Both the position numbers and the translations under genes were made by a program. Positions 1 to 7,970 of a DNA stretch of 29,071 bases are shown one piece after another. Source of the stretch: Pseudomonadota bacterium (GTDB lineage: Bacteria > Pseudomonadota > Alphaproteobacteria > JAKJEU01). Positions within the stretch are counted from its first letter, which is position 1, and each line of letters begins with the position of its first letter. The notes below the pieces were generated by a model. That model saw only the letters and a program-made list of their open reading frames with translations, did not search any database and had not been told where the DNA came from. The DNA lies in the NCBI GenBank assembly GCA_022705265.1, contig JAKJEU010000003.1, forward strand, positions 1 to 29,071, in the 5' to 3' direction.

Positions 1-1
1 G

Positions 2-811
2 AATGATGTTCTTCTTCCAATAATTTTAAGAGCAGAAGAAGAAACGCGAGAAAATCTTGAAAATCTTGACGCTTTACAAGTGTATTCAAGCTATACTTCA
101 AACAAAGTGCCATTAGACGATGTGATTGATAATTTAAAAATTGAATTCGAAGATCCAATTATCATGAGATATAACCGTCATCGTTCAATTACTTTGCAAA
201 CTAATCCGATTGATGGAATTACTTTCCCTTATTTACAAAGCACGGTAATCGACGAATTTAATAAAATCAAATTGCCAGAAGGTTATTCGTTAAATTGGGA
301 CGGCGAAGCAAAAAGTTCAAAAAATGGACAAGAAGCTTTAAAACCTGGAATTCCTCCTGCTTTGTTGTTGATGGTTTTGATTGTTATGATGTTATTTAAT
401 TCATATCGACCTGTTATTATCATTTTTATGACTATACCTTTTGTGGTTATTGGGCTTGTTTATGGTTTGATAATATTTAATTCTTCGTTCGGATTTGTGG
501 CTTTGTTAGGGGCGATGAGTTTGTCTGGAATGATGATTAAAAACGGTATTGTTTTGATTGACGAGATAAAAGCAAATAAAGAAAAAGGTATCGATGATTA
601 TGATGCCGTCATATTAGCAGCAAAATCAAGGTTAAGGCCAGTTGTTTTGGCTGCTGGAACTACTGTGCTTGGTTGTATCCCATTGATTCAAGACAAGTTT
701 TGGGAAGCCTTGGCAATCGTAATTATGGCGGGGCTTATGGTTGGAACTGTGATTACTATGGTATTTGTTCCTGTGCTTTATGCTTGTTTTTATAAGGCTA
801 AAAAGAAATAA
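2..811 (+). CDS. RND efflux pump inner-membrane subunit, C-terminal part (partial)
   Basis: The reading frame is open from base 2, so this is the 3' end of a gene that starts left of the window; the GTG at 80 is internal. About 269 residues remain. Visible RND (AcrB-like) signs are the periplasmic segment LPIILRAEEE, the LDALQVYSSYTS stretch with VPL after it, and then hydrophobic helices carrying KNGIVLIDEI and RLRPVVLAAGTT, ending in VPVLYACFYKAKKK. The family works as a trimer in the inner membrane and exports drugs or other small compounds using the proton gradient, with a periplasmic adaptor and an outer-membrane channel. Neither partner gene is in the window. The substrate cannot be told; the AcrB (HAE-1-like) branch is likelier than the metal (CusA-like) branch, but this is a judgement on the C-terminal third only. 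Confidence 0.9.
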   Translation, partial: NDVLLPIILRAEEETRENLENLDALQVYSSYTSNKVPLDDVIDNLKIEFEDPIIMRYNRHRSITLQTNPIDGITFPYLQSTVIDEFNKIKLPEGYSLNWDGEAKSSKNGQEALKPGIPPALLLMVLIVMMLFNSYRPVIIIFMTIPFVVIGLVYGLIIFNSSFGFVALLGAMSLSGMMIKNGIVLIDEIKANKEKGIDDYDAVILAAKSRLRPVVLAAGTTVLGCIPLIQDKFWEALAIVIMAGLMVGTVITMVFVPVLYACFYKAKKK

Positions 812-881
812 ATATTTTAATTGAAAATAAAAATAATTGGGAGTAATGCTTTATTAATTTAACTTAATTTACGAGGTTTAT

Positions 882-1226
882 ATGATAAAAAGCTTGCTCC
901 CAATTTTACTTTTAACTGTATCAAATGTTTTTATGACTTTTGCTTGGTATGGTCATTTAAAACATAAATCCACCGCTCTTTGGGCTGTGGTTTTGATAAG
1001 TTGGGGAATTGCCTTTTTTGAATATTGTTTCCAAGTCCCAGCAAACCGCATAGGTCATCAATTTTTTTCAGCAGCACAATTAAAAGTCGCCCAAGAAGTT
1101 ATAACTTTGGTGGTTTTTGCTGGATTTTCAGTGTTTTATTTAAAAGAAGATTTAAAATGGAATTACATTGTCGGATTCTTACTTATATTGTTAGCAGTAT
1201 TTTTCGTTTTTAAAAAATGGGATTAA
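882..1226 (+). CDS. DUF486 (DMT-superfamily-like) small membrane protein
   Basis: This 114-residue protein has four predicted membrane helices and almost no soluble part. The helix order, the segment FEYCFQVPANRIGH between helices 2 and 3, and the length match the DUF486 family, which is related to small drug/metabolite transporters. The function of the family is unknown. The start ATG is preceded by a GAGG motif about 6 bases upstream. It lies 70 bases after the RND pump gene on the same strand, so it may be cotranscribed, but no clear promoter or terminator decides this. Confidence 0.85.
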   Translation: MIKSLLPILLLTVSNVFMTFAWYGHLKHKSTALWAVVLISWGIAFFEYCFQVPANRIGHQFFSAAQLKVAQEVITLVVFAGFSVFYLKEDLKWNYIVGFLLILLAVFFVFKKWD

Positions 1227-1287
1227 ATTTATTTTTTCTTGAAAAATTAAAAGATATAATGTAATTATATAAAACTATGACCAGTAA

Positions 1288-1377
1288 GGATGGGTGGCAG
1301 AGTGGTCGATTGCGCACGCTTGGAAAGCGTGTGAGGTGTAACAACCTCCGCGAGTTCGAATCTCGCCCCATCCGCCA
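1288..1377 (+). tRNA. tRNA-Ser (anticodon GGA)
   Basis: The acceptor stem GGATGGG (1288-1294) pairs with CCCATCC (1367-1373), followed by discriminator G and an encoded CCA (1375-1377). The anticodon stem CACGC/GCGTG encloses the loop TTGGAAA, giving anticodon GGA, which reads UCC and UCU serine codons. The long variable arm (GAGG...CCTC) is the class II arm expected for serine. The T arm GCGAG/CTCGC with loop TTCGAAT is intact. All arms are sound, so it should be functional. Confidence 0.97.
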
Positions 1378-1548
1378 TTTTTATTAAAAAAATGGGCGAA
1401 TTCGTTTATGAGCGGGTAAGCGAGTTCGGTGACGAAAAATTTTATTTTCAAGAAAATTTTAAGGAACGACGCATGAGTTTAAAAACGAATGCGGTCTTTT
1501 TAAGACGAAGATTTTAATCTTTGCAATCTCGCCTTTATCCGCCATTAA
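1378..1548. repeat. Degenerate copies of the tRNA-Ser 3' end next to the tRNA
   Basis: The tRNA 3' end (1359-1379, from AATCTCGCC to CCGCCATT) is repeated in direct orientation at 1525-1546 with the middle changed from CC to TTT. The T-arm word GCGAGTTCG (1350-1358) recurs at 1420-1428, and 1393-1405 resembles an inverted copy of the T arm and acceptor end. The interval has no ORF. Direct repeats of a tRNA 3' end are what an integrated element leaves as attachment-site copies, but only about 165 bases lie between them. A decayed attachment site, a local tandem duplication, or a small dispersed repeat family could all explain it. Confidence 0.45.
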
Positions 1549-1554
1549 TAACAA

Positions 1555-1592
1555 AAAAAGCCCCTGAAATTAATCGGGGGCTTTTGTTTTTT
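1555..1592. terminator. Bidirectional rho-independent terminator
   Basis: The stem AAAAGCCCC (1556-1564) pairs with GGGGCTTTT (1577-1585) around an 11-12 base loop, with T-rich tracts on the right for the plus strand and A-rich sequence on the left that becomes a T tract on the minus strand. It separates the tRNA-Ser transcript (plus) from the AsmA-like gene (minus). Confidence 0.85.
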
Positions 1593-1605
1593 TGTTTATA
1601 TTGGT

Positions 1606-2346
1606 TTAATTTCCAAATAAACCTTGTAATCCTTTTTTCAAATTTTCGCCTTCTTGCTTGATTGAATTACCAATTTCTTCAAAAGTTTCTTTCTTAGGAA
1701 CAATCGCCTTAAAAGTATTAGCAGAAGAACCAGATAATTGTTTGAAAGCATCAATTAAAGATTCTTTGAAATCTTTGCTGTCATTTTTGCCGATGTCTTT
1801 CAAAGTTAAGTTAGGCAAAGGAATAGTGATAAGTTCAGGTCCGAGATTTGTAATGATTTCAGAATTTGAAAATACCAATTTTTCGATTATAACTTTTTTA
1901 GCAGGCTTGCTGTCATCGGAAATCTCTGCAACTTCTTGCTTTTCGCCAGCTTCGTTTTCAGCTATTTTTGCATTTTTTTCAACAATTTCAATATTGCTTT
2001 GACCTTTTTTGTTGGTTTCAAGTGCAATCGAAACCTTGTCAATCAAAACTTCTTTAACAATGATGGTGTTTTCAAATACTGTTTTAGGGTCAAGGCTTAC
2101 ACTTAAAGTCCCAAGAGAAAGAAGATTAGGGCTTTTATAGCCTTTTAAATTTTCGATAACAAAACCTTTGATTAAAAGTTTGCCGTTAAAAATATCCAAA
2201 TCAAAATCTTCGATTTCAACCTTGCTTTGGGTTATTGCGCTAACTTGTTTTTTTATCACAGAGGTAGCAATAGAATTTATCGCAAAATATCCAACCAATA
2301 TCACAGCGATAAGAGTAGTAAATAAAAATATAAGAGCTTTTTTCAT
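1606..2346 (-). CDS. AsmA-like inner-membrane-anchored protein
   Basis: This is a 246-residue protein with one N-terminal membrane anchor (about residues 5-25) followed by a periplasmic part. The start of the soluble domain, with SKVEIEDFDLDI, NGKLLIKGF and ENLKGY, is the usual opening of AsmA/DUF748 proteins, where beta strands build a lipid-carrying bridge or act in outer-membrane biogenesis. At 246 residues it is much shorter than AsmA or TamB, so it is a single small repeat unit. A charged, low-complexity linker (about 120-150) interrupts it, and the C-terminus is a polar helix. The start ATG has an AAGGATAA ribosome-binding site. Monocistronic, ending at the bidirectional terminator. Role in envelope lipid transport is inferred from the family only. 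Confidence 0.7.
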   Translation of the reverse strand: MKKALIFLFTTLIAVILVGYFAINSIATSVIKKQVSAITQSKVEIEDFDLDIFNGKLLIKGFVIENLKGYKSPNLLSLGTLSVSLDPKTVFENTIIVKEVLIDKVSIALETNKKGQSNIEIVEKNAKIAENEAGEKQEVAEISDDSKPAKKVIIEKLVFSNSEIITNLGPELITIPLPNLTLKDIGKNDSKDFKESLIDAFKQLSGSSANTFKAIVPKKETFEEIGNSIKQEGENLKKGLQGLFGN

Positions 2347-2432
2347 GATGTTATCCTTACATATTTTGGTTCATGTTATTTAATATAAATTATTACCATA
2401 TTTTTTTAAAGATAATTGTTGTTTTAAAAATA

Positions 2433-2461
2433 TTGACATAAAAATAATTGATATATATTAT
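2433..2461 (+). promoter_or_regulatory. Sigma70-type promoter of the CPBP protease-marR operon
   Basis: TTGACA (2433-2438) and TATTAT (2456-2461) are separated by 17 bases and lie about 37 bases before the start of the protease gene. Both boxes and the spacing match the sigma70 consensus well, though AT-rich DNA gives such matches by chance more often. Confidence 0.6.
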
Positions 2462-2497
2462 ATAAATATAAACTTTGAAAATGATGGAGTGAATTTT

Positions 2498-3154
2498 ATG
2501 CTCAGAAAATATTATATTCTAATTCCAGCGTGCCTTGTCCCTTTTGTTGCATCAATATTTTATTTTGAAATATTAAATGGAAGTGCTTTGGCAAAATGGA
2601 TTTATTTGTTGGCAAAAATATTTATTCTTATATATCCTTTGTTTTTTTATAAATTAAGCGATAATTATAAAAAAGCGTTTAAATTCGATTTAAAAGAAGC
2701 CTTTATTGGTTTGGGAATCGGGGCAATAATTTTATTTGCTGGTGTTTTTATCCTTAAAATTCCATACATTTTTGATTTATTAAAGACGGCGACACCATTT
2801 GTGAAATCAAAAATCGAAAATTTTGGAGTATCAGAACATTATATTTTGATGGCGTTTATAATTTCTTTTATACATTCTTTTTTGGAAGAATATTATTGGC
2901 GTTGGTTCGTTTATGGAACTTCAAAATCCAGTATAATTTCGGCGATTTCTTTTTCGCTCCATCATTTTATAGTGTTAAATTTTTATTATTCAGTTATAAT
3001 AGCAATAGTTTTGACCTTAATTGTGTTCGTAGGAGGCTTGTTATTCAACCTCTTGTATATAAGAAAAAACAATATATGGGGAGCTTGGCTTGCTCATATT
3101 GGGGCGGATTTAATAATTTTTTACACGGGATATTTGATGTTAAAAGGAGTTTAA
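2498..3154 (+). CDS. CPBP-family intramembrane metalloprotease (Abi/CAAX-like)
   Basis: This is a 218-residue integral membrane protein with about seven helices. It carries the three CPBP signatures: Glu-Glu-x3-Arg (EE at 130-131, R135 in FLEEYYWRW), a His in the next helix (SLHHF, H155/H156) and a final His-x3-Asp (HIGAD, H200 and D204). These residues form the metal or catalytic centre of CAAX-type prenyl proteases and their bacterial relatives, some of which give immunity to peptide bacteriocins. I chose ATG 2498 over GTG 2489 because GGAG sits 8 bases before the ATG and overlaps the GTG. The MarR gene follows after 4 bases, so the two form an operon, and MarR may control the protease. The substrate is unknown. 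Confidence 0.82.
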   Translation: MLRKYYILIPACLVPFVASIFYFEILNGSALAKWIYLLAKIFILIYPLFFYKLSDNYKKAFKFDLKEAFIGLGIGAIILFAGVFILKIPYIFDLLKTATPFVKSKIENFGVSEHYILMAFIISFIHSFLEEYYWRWFVYGTSKSSIISAISFSLHHFIVLNFYYSVIIAIVLTLIVFVGGLLFNLLYIRKNNIWGAWLAHIGADLIIFYTGYLMLKGV

Positions 3155-3158
3155 CAAT

Positions 3159-3635
3159 ATGGCAGATTTCAGAAAATATGGCATTAAGCAAGAAAAAGGA
3201 AGAGATTACGAAAATATCGCTTATGTTATGGCTTTGGTGTATAACATTTGTGAAAAAAGAATTAATAAATTTTTGGAAGAATATGGACTTTCCTTATCGC
3301 AATTCAATGTTTTGATGCTTTTAAAATCGATGGAAGGCGAGGCGGTAAACCAACTTGAAATCGGTCGTCGTTTGATTGTGACACAAGGAAGCATTACAAG
3401 ATTGGTTTTCAAACTTGGTCAAGAAAAATTAATCGAAGTTAAACAAAATAAAAAGAATCGTCGTGAAAATTTGGTTAAAATTTCCAAAAAAGGCGAAGAT
3501 TTATTAGAAGAAATTTTCCCAAAATATGATGAAATTGTAAAAGGCATGATTGATATGATACCAAGTGAAAATCATTCAGTAATGAGCAAAATTTTATCAG
3601 ACTGGTTTTTCAAACTTCAAGAAAGCGAAGATTAA
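3159..3635 (+). CDS. MarR-family transcriptional regulator
   Basis: This 158-residue protein has a winged-helix DNA-binding domain in the middle (about 45-110: LSQFNVLMLL, NQLEIGRRL, TQGSITRLVFKLGQ, then the basic wing VKQNKKNRRENLVKIS) between dimerising helices at both ends, the MarR plan and usual length. Such proteins bind palindromic operators as dimers and release them when a small ligand binds or cysteines are oxidised. It lies 4 bases behind the CPBP protease and is probably cotranscribed from the promoter at 2433. The last 4 bases overlap the 3' end of the CYTH gene on the other strand. The ligand and targets are unknown; autoregulation is a guess. Confidence 0.88.
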   Translation: MADFRKYGIKQEKGRDYENIAYVMALVYNICEKRINKFLEEYGLSLSQFNVLMLLKSMEGEAVNQLEIGRRLIVTQGSITRLVFKLGQEKLIEVKQNKKNRRENLVKISKKGEDLLEEIFPKYDEIVKGMIDMIPSENHSVMSKILSDWFFKLQESED

Positions 3636-4186
3636 CCTTTTTTAAGATTTTCGATAATAAGCATAGGATAACCTTTGGTATCTTGTTTAAAACCATCAAG
3701 GTTAAGTTTTCTTGCGAATTCGTACAAAGCTTCTTCTGCTTCTTTTATTGTTTCAAAATCGCCCTTGGTTTCAATTTCAATGAAATATCCAAGCTCCTTT
3801 AAATAATCAAGGGCGATTTCAAAATTTCCCATCATGAAAATGTCGCGATGTTTGGTAACCGTGCATAAAGATTTCATACCGACCGCCATAAAAATCTTAC
3901 GAATATCGTCTTTGTTTTCGCATAAAGCTTCTAATTCATCGCAAGAAACACCACCAACCTTATGCCAATTTTTATAATTTACGATGGTTTTTCCACCACG
4001 ACTTCTGATTGACAACCATTCGTTTGGGTATTCCTTGTCGATGTAATTAGTGTGAGCAGGCGTGAAATATTCATCAAATTGCTCTTGGGTTTTGATGAAT
4101 TTAGCCTCTTTTAACAATTTTTGTTTGAAATTATTAAAAAACTCTTCATTTACGATATAAGTAATTTCAACTTCGGTATCTTGCAT
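3632..4186 (-). CDS. CYTH-domain protein (class IV adenylate cyclase / triphosphatase-like)
   Basis: This 184-residue protein opens with EVEITY, the position of the ExExK motif of the CYTH superfamily, and continues with alternating charged beta strands (WLSIRSRGG, KTIVNYKNW, MGNFEIALDYL, YFIEIET) that line the triphosphate tunnel. Members cleave or cyclise triphosphate compounds: CyaB-type cyclases make cAMP, others hydrolyse thiamine triphosphate or inorganic triphosphate. An oddity is Thr in place of the usual Lys of ExExK (E5, E7, T9). The layout is most like CyaB-type entries. It starts one base after the stop of the upstream membrane protein, so translation is coupled within the ABC-F operon. 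The actual reaction cannot be assigned. Confidence 0.75.
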   Translation of the reverse strand: MQDTEVEITYIVNEEFFNNFKQKLLKEAKFIKTQEQFDEYFTPAHTNYIDKEYPNEWLSIRSRGGKTIVNYKNWHKVGGVSCDELEALCENKDDIRKIFMAVGMKSLCTVTKHRDIFMMGNFEIALDYLKELGYFIEIETKGDFETIKEAEEALYEFARKLNLDGFKQDTKGYPMLIIENLKKG

Positions 4187-4187
4187 T

Positions 4188-4571
4188 TTATTTATCTTTG
4201 TTTTGCTTTAATCGTTTAGCAATCATTTTTTCATTAGAATCTTTGAATTTTTTAGAAAAATAATCAAGGTTTGATAAAATAAATCCAGAAAATAATATAA
4301 AAGCAATAACGCCACCACTTGCCGCATCAATTCTTATTGTTGTGATGCTTGAAATAATGCAAATGAAAATTATTGAAAAAAATCTTATATTTTTCTTTTC
4401 CTTTGCAAAAAACATTTCCATTTTTTCGGATAATGTATCCAATTCATTTTCTAACTTGTTTGGAGTTCTTTTCAATTTGTGCTGAGCATATTTCAACTTG
4501 CGAGGCATATTTTTAAAAATCTCGTCTAGATTAATTTTAATATTATTTTTAAATTCTTCTGTAACTTTCAT
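4188..4571 (-). CDS. Small membrane protein with two helices, unknown function
   Basis: I do not recognise this 127-residue protein. Residues 1-60 are basic and probably helical (KLKYAQHKLKRTPNK, then a possible coiled coil LENELDTLSEKMEMFF). Two hydrophobic helices follow at about 62-80 and 85-103, and the tail is again basic. It lies 4 bases after the ABC-F gene and 1 base before the CYTH gene, so all three are one transcript. No known domain is seen. Confidence 0.7.
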   Translation of the reverse strand: MKVTEEFKNNIKINLDEIFKNMPRKLKYAQHKLKRTPNKLENELDTLSEKMEMFFAKEKKNIRFFSIIFICIISSITTIRIDAASGGVIAFILFSGFILSNLDYFSKKFKDSNEKMIAKRLKQNKDK

Positions 4572-4575
4572 ATTC

Positions 4576-6384
4576 TTATCCTTCCAATTCCTCTTTTAAC
4601 ATTTCGATTTCAAGCCATTTGGTTTCTTTTTCTTCCAAATCGAGCTTCATTTTTTCCAAATTATTTGCCAAGTTTTTAAATTCTTCTGGGCATTTTTGAT
4701 AAAACAAAGGGTCAGCCAGTTTATTTTCGGACGAATTTATTTCATTTTCAAGCTTTGCAATTTCAGTTGGCAAAGTTTTAAGCAAATATTCGTCTTTAAA
4801 GCTTAACTTTGTTGGTTTTTTTGAAACTTGTTTTGTTTCAATTTCTTTTTTAATTTCTTTTGGTTGGTTTTTTAAAGCGTTTACAGCTTCTTCTTCCTTA
4901 ATTTGTTTGATTAAAGCCGAATAATCGCCAACAAACTCGATAACTTTGCCATCTCCCTTCATGTAAATAAGAGAGGTTGCAACTTTATCCAAAAAATTAC
5001 GGTCATGAGAAATGATAAGCACGGTTCCATCATATTCGCTTAAAACTTCTTCAAGCAAATCGAGAGTGTCCATGTCCAAATCATTAGTAGGTTCATCAAG
5101 CACCAAAAAATTAGATGGGTTTGATAAAATTTTGGCAAGCATAAGGCGGTTTTTCTCGCCTCCTGATAAAGCGGATACAGGAGTGTTGGCTTGTTCAGGT
5201 TTAAATAAAAAATCCTTTAAATATGCGACGACATGGCGATGAGCACCACGAACAAAGACATGGTCTCCATCTTCGCACAAGGTTTTCCATAAAGTTTTGG
5301 TTAAATCCAAATTCATTCTGGTTTGGTCGAAATATGCTTCTTCCAAATTTTTGCCGATACGAACAAAGCCTTTGTCAGGGTCAAGTTTTTTGGTCAAAAG
5401 CTTTATCAAAGTCGTTTTTCCAGCACCATTAGGCCCAACGATACCAATTTTATTGCCACGAATAACTTTTAGGGAAAAATCTTTTACAATATCGCGGTTG
5501 CCAAAGGCTTTTGATATGGATTTAGCTTCAATCACAAGTTTTGAATTGCCCTCGGATTTTTCGATTTCAAAATTTACCGAACCAACTTGTTTAATTTGAT
5601 TTCGTCTTTGCTCTCTTAACTCGATTAAACGCCTTAACCTGCCTTGGTTTCTTTTGCGTCGTGCGGTAACGCCTTTGTGAAGCCATTCGGTTTCTTCTTC
5701 CAATTTTTTGTTAAAGTTTTTTTGTTCAATTATGTCTTGTTCAATTACTTGTTCTTGCCATTTTTCGAAAAAAGAAAACCCTTTATCACTATGCCTCATT
5801 GTGCCACGGTCAAGCCAAAACATATTGTTAGTTATGTTTGATAAAAAAGCTTTATCATGGCTTATGATAACGACAGCACCGCTCCATTTTTTGATAACTT
5901 CTTCCAATTTTTCAATCGCAACAACATCAAGATGGTTCGTAGGCTCGTCCAACAATAAGATATCAGGTTCACCCACCAAGGCTTTTGCAAGCAAGGCTTT
6001 TTTACATTCGCCGCCCGAAGCTGATTTTGGTGGTTGGTCTTTTAAAATTTCAAGTTCGTCAATTAAAATATCCGCCTTATATTCTTCGTGAATGTCGTAA
6101 AGTCCTGATAAAACCACCTCTCTTAACGAGTTATATCCACTTAAATTGGCTTCTTGGGGCATATAACTTATTTTTATGCCTGGTTGAGTGAAAAGTTCGC
6201 CGTTGTCTGGTTTAATTTCTCCTGCAATTACTTTTAACAAAGTCGATTTCCCAGAGCCGTTACGACCAATCAAAGATATCTTATCACCTCGTTTAATGTA
6301 AACATTAAGTTCATTAAACAAAGGTTTAAGACCAAAGGAAATAGACGCATTTCGTAAAGTATATATTGGAGGATTGTTATCCAT
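4576..6384 (-). CDS. uup: ABC-F ATPase, Uup type
   Basis: This 602-residue soluble protein has two ABC ATPase domains and no membrane part. Domain 1 has Walker A GRNGSGKST (40-48), signature SGGE (123-126) and Walker B LLLDEP (143-148); domain 2 has GPNGAGKTT (317-325), LSGGEKNR and LVLDEPTNDLD. The linker between them (about 205-262) contains the basic ARRKRNQGRLRR segment that in ABC-F proteins reaches the P-site tRNA on the ribosome. A C-terminal coiled coil (about 525-602, beginning SFKDEYLLKTLP) is the Uup mark, which sets it apart from EttA and YbiT. ABC-F proteins act on stalled or difficult translation complexes; Uup has also been linked to structured DNA and transposon excision. First gene of the Uup-membrane protein-CYTH operon. 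Confidence 0.92.
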   Translation of the reverse strand: MDNNPPIYTLRNASISFGLKPLFNELNVYIKRGDKISLIGRNGSGKSTLLKVIAGEIKPDNGELFTQPGIKISYMPQEANLSGYNSLREVVLSGLYDIHEEYKADILIDELEILKDQPPKSASGGECKKALLAKALVGEPDILLLDEPTNHLDVVAIEKLEEVIKKWSGAVVIISHDKAFLSNITNNMFWLDRGTMRHSDKGFSFFEKWQEQVIEQDIIEQKNFNKKLEEETEWLHKGVTARRKRNQGRLRRLIELREQRRNQIKQVGSVNFEIEKSEGNSKLVIEAKSISKAFGNRDIVKDFSLKVIRGNKIGIVGPNGAGKTTLIKLLTKKLDPDKGFVRIGKNLEEAYFDQTRMNLDLTKTLWKTLCEDGDHVFVRGAHRHVVAYLKDFLFKPEQANTPVSALSGGEKNRLMLAKILSNPSNFLVLDEPTNDLDMDTLDLLEEVLSEYDGTVLIISHDRNFLDKVATSLIYMKGDGKVIEFVGDYSALIKQIKEEEAVNALKNQPKEIKKEIETKQVSKKPTKLSFKDEYLLKTLPTEIAKLENEINSSENKLADPLFYQKCPEEFKNLANNLEKMKLDLEEKETKWLEIEMLKEELEG

Positions 6385-6452
6385 AAAAGTTCCTTAAAAT
6401 AAAAATTATTCTTAAAAGATAATTTACAAGGTAAAGTAAAAAATTACAAATG

Positions 6453-6716
6453 CTAAGAATACTCGTTTTGTTCAAAATTTATGATTATTTCGTGTTTTTT
6501 CATTTCATCATAATCTTGACCAAAGCTTTTAAATATAACTTTACTTATTTTTTCAAGGTTATAGTTTTGTGTTTTTGCTTTTTTTTCAAAATCGTCTTCA
6601 TTTTTTTTGTTAATTATGACAAAAGCATGAACATCAAAGCCGTCTTTGTTCGTAAAACTTATAAATTTAAGCAGTTCATTTTCATTTTTTGATATAGTTT
6701 CAATTTTAAAACTCAT
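6453..6716 (-). CDS. Small hypothetical protein coupled to the metallopeptidase
   Basis: I do not recognise this 87-residue soluble protein. It is charged, with no signal peptide or membrane helix; alternating segments such as VHAFVIINKK suggest a small alpha/beta fold. Its start overlaps the stop of the upstream metallopeptidase gene by 4 bases, so it is translationally coupled and probably made in step with it. An inhibitor, chaperone or partner of the peptidase would fit such a position, but that is inference. Confidence 0.65.
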   Translation of the reverse strand: MSFKIETISKNENELLKFISFTNKDGFDVHAFVIINKKNEDDFEKKAKTQNYNLEKISKVIFKSFGQDYDEMKKHEIIINFEQNEYS

Positions 6717-7849
6717 CGTTTAAAACTCCTTTTAAAGGCATTTTGGCTGGTATCGGTTTTCATTTGCATACTTGGAATTTGAACAGACTGATTTGCATCT
6801 CTTCTTCTTTCGCCGATAAGGTAATCATTAATAGCATCGCTTATCGCAAATTTTTGAGCAGGAGTTATATAATTACCGTTTTTAATTGCTTCTTCTCTTA
6901 CACCTTTTTCGTCGTAATCCCCACCTCTCATTATATTATCGCCTGGGTTTATGATTAAAAGCTTATGTTTTTTTCCTTTTTTATCAACAAAAAACACATT
7001 TTCATCTTTTGGTGTTGTTATTTCTAAAATTTTTTCCATAGTTTTTGATTTAGGCTTTATCGGGGTTCCATCTTTGTCAGCAGGGATAAATTCTTGATGG
7101 CAACCGCTTAATATTTCGTTTTCTTCTTTTTCATAAAGGCTTCTGAAATAACCATCTCCAAAATCAATTGGATTGTATTTTTTTGTAATTCCAGAAATAG
7201 AATGCATAAGCTCATGTTCAGCAAGATATTTAAAACTTACAGAATAACTTCCATCTTCATTTTTTGACGGACCTGGTGAAGTATATTTAATAGAACCACC
7301 ACCAGAACCAAAATAATCATTATCGTTAACAAGTTTTGGATTAATTCTTACATCAAGAATGTCAATTACCCCAGATTTTTTTTCCAATCTTTTTTTGAGC
7401 AAAGCACATTCTCGTGTGTCAGCGACAACAAAATGTTCAAGCCCATATGAAGTTATTTCGATTTTATCTTTTGGAATATGGAAGCCGATTTCTATGTTGT
7501 TTTTTCCATAAAGGTTTTCCATTTCAACCTTGGTTCTCATCATATATTTTTCAAATTCTTTGCTTTTTATTTCTTCATTTTCATAACCAATATGAACCAT
7601 AGCAATTCTTAAACGGTTTTTCATGCCGCTAAAACCAAAAACAGAACCAACATCCTTTTTCATTATATCGAGTTCATTGCCTTTTGTGTAGGTTTCTCCA
7701 ACTTCTTTTATGGTTGCTTTGCCACTGGTTATTTTTTCCCAAGCATCAGACCATTTATCATCAGCAGGATAATCGTCAAAGCTTACTCCTTCTGGTTCTT
7801 TTCCAACAAAAAGCAAAATTTCTTTGTTTGTTTTATCGTTGTTATTCAT
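6713..7849 (-). CDS. Putative zinc metallopeptidase (HExxH), unassigned family
   Basis: This 378-residue protein has HELMH at about residues 212-216 in the context YLAEHELMHSISGI, a good zincin-type HExxH helix. Possible third ligands lie downstream (ENEILSG, then HQE), but I cannot choose one. Around the site is a Gly/Ser-rich stretch (FGSGGGSIKYTS). The N-terminal 100 residues and the tail (NQSVQIPSMQM, Ser/Gln-rich) are unlike any family I know. There is no signal peptide, so it is cytoplasmic or secreted by a non-Sec route. I chose ATG 7849 because AAAGGAAA lies 6 bases before it; a longer form from 7891 would add 14 basic residues. The following 87-residue gene overlaps by 4 bases. Confidence 0.7.
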   Translation of the reverse strand: MNNNDKTNKEILLFVGKEPEGVSFDDYPADDKWSDAWEKITSGKATIKEVGETYTKGNELDIMKKDVGSVFGFSGMKNRLRIAMVHIGYENEEIKSKEFEKYMMRTKVEMENLYGKNNIEIGFHIPKDKIEITSYGLEHFVVADTRECALLKKRLEKKSGVIDILDVRINPKLVNDNDYFGSGGGSIKYTSPGPSKNEDGSYSVSFKYLAEHELMHSISGITKKYNPIDFGDGYFRSLYEKEENEILSGCHQEFIPADKDGTPIKPKSKTMEKILEITTPKDENVFFVDKKGKKHKLLIINPGDNIMRGGDYDEKGVREEAIKNGNYITPAQKFAISDAINDYLIGERRRDANQSVQIPSMQMKTDTSQNAFKRSFKR

Positions 7850-7970
7850 GATTTTCCTTTTTTTGATGATAATTTTGTCCAATTTTACCAATTAATATAA
7901 AACTTATCAAGCTTTGCTTTTTGTTTTTTATTTATAATGTTTTTATCAATTTTATTTAAAAGGACAAGAT

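Noticed and set aside
1239..1267. Promoter of tRNA-Ser (TTGAAA with TATAAT)
   Set aside because: The TATAAT at 1255-1260 is only 10 bases from TTGAAA; the alternative TAATTA at 1262 is 17 bases away but weak. A promoter must be here, but I cannot place it.
2896..3315. 139-codon ORF across the CPBP and MarR genes
   Set aside because: Out of frame with two well-supported genes and without a ribosome-binding site or recognisable domain.
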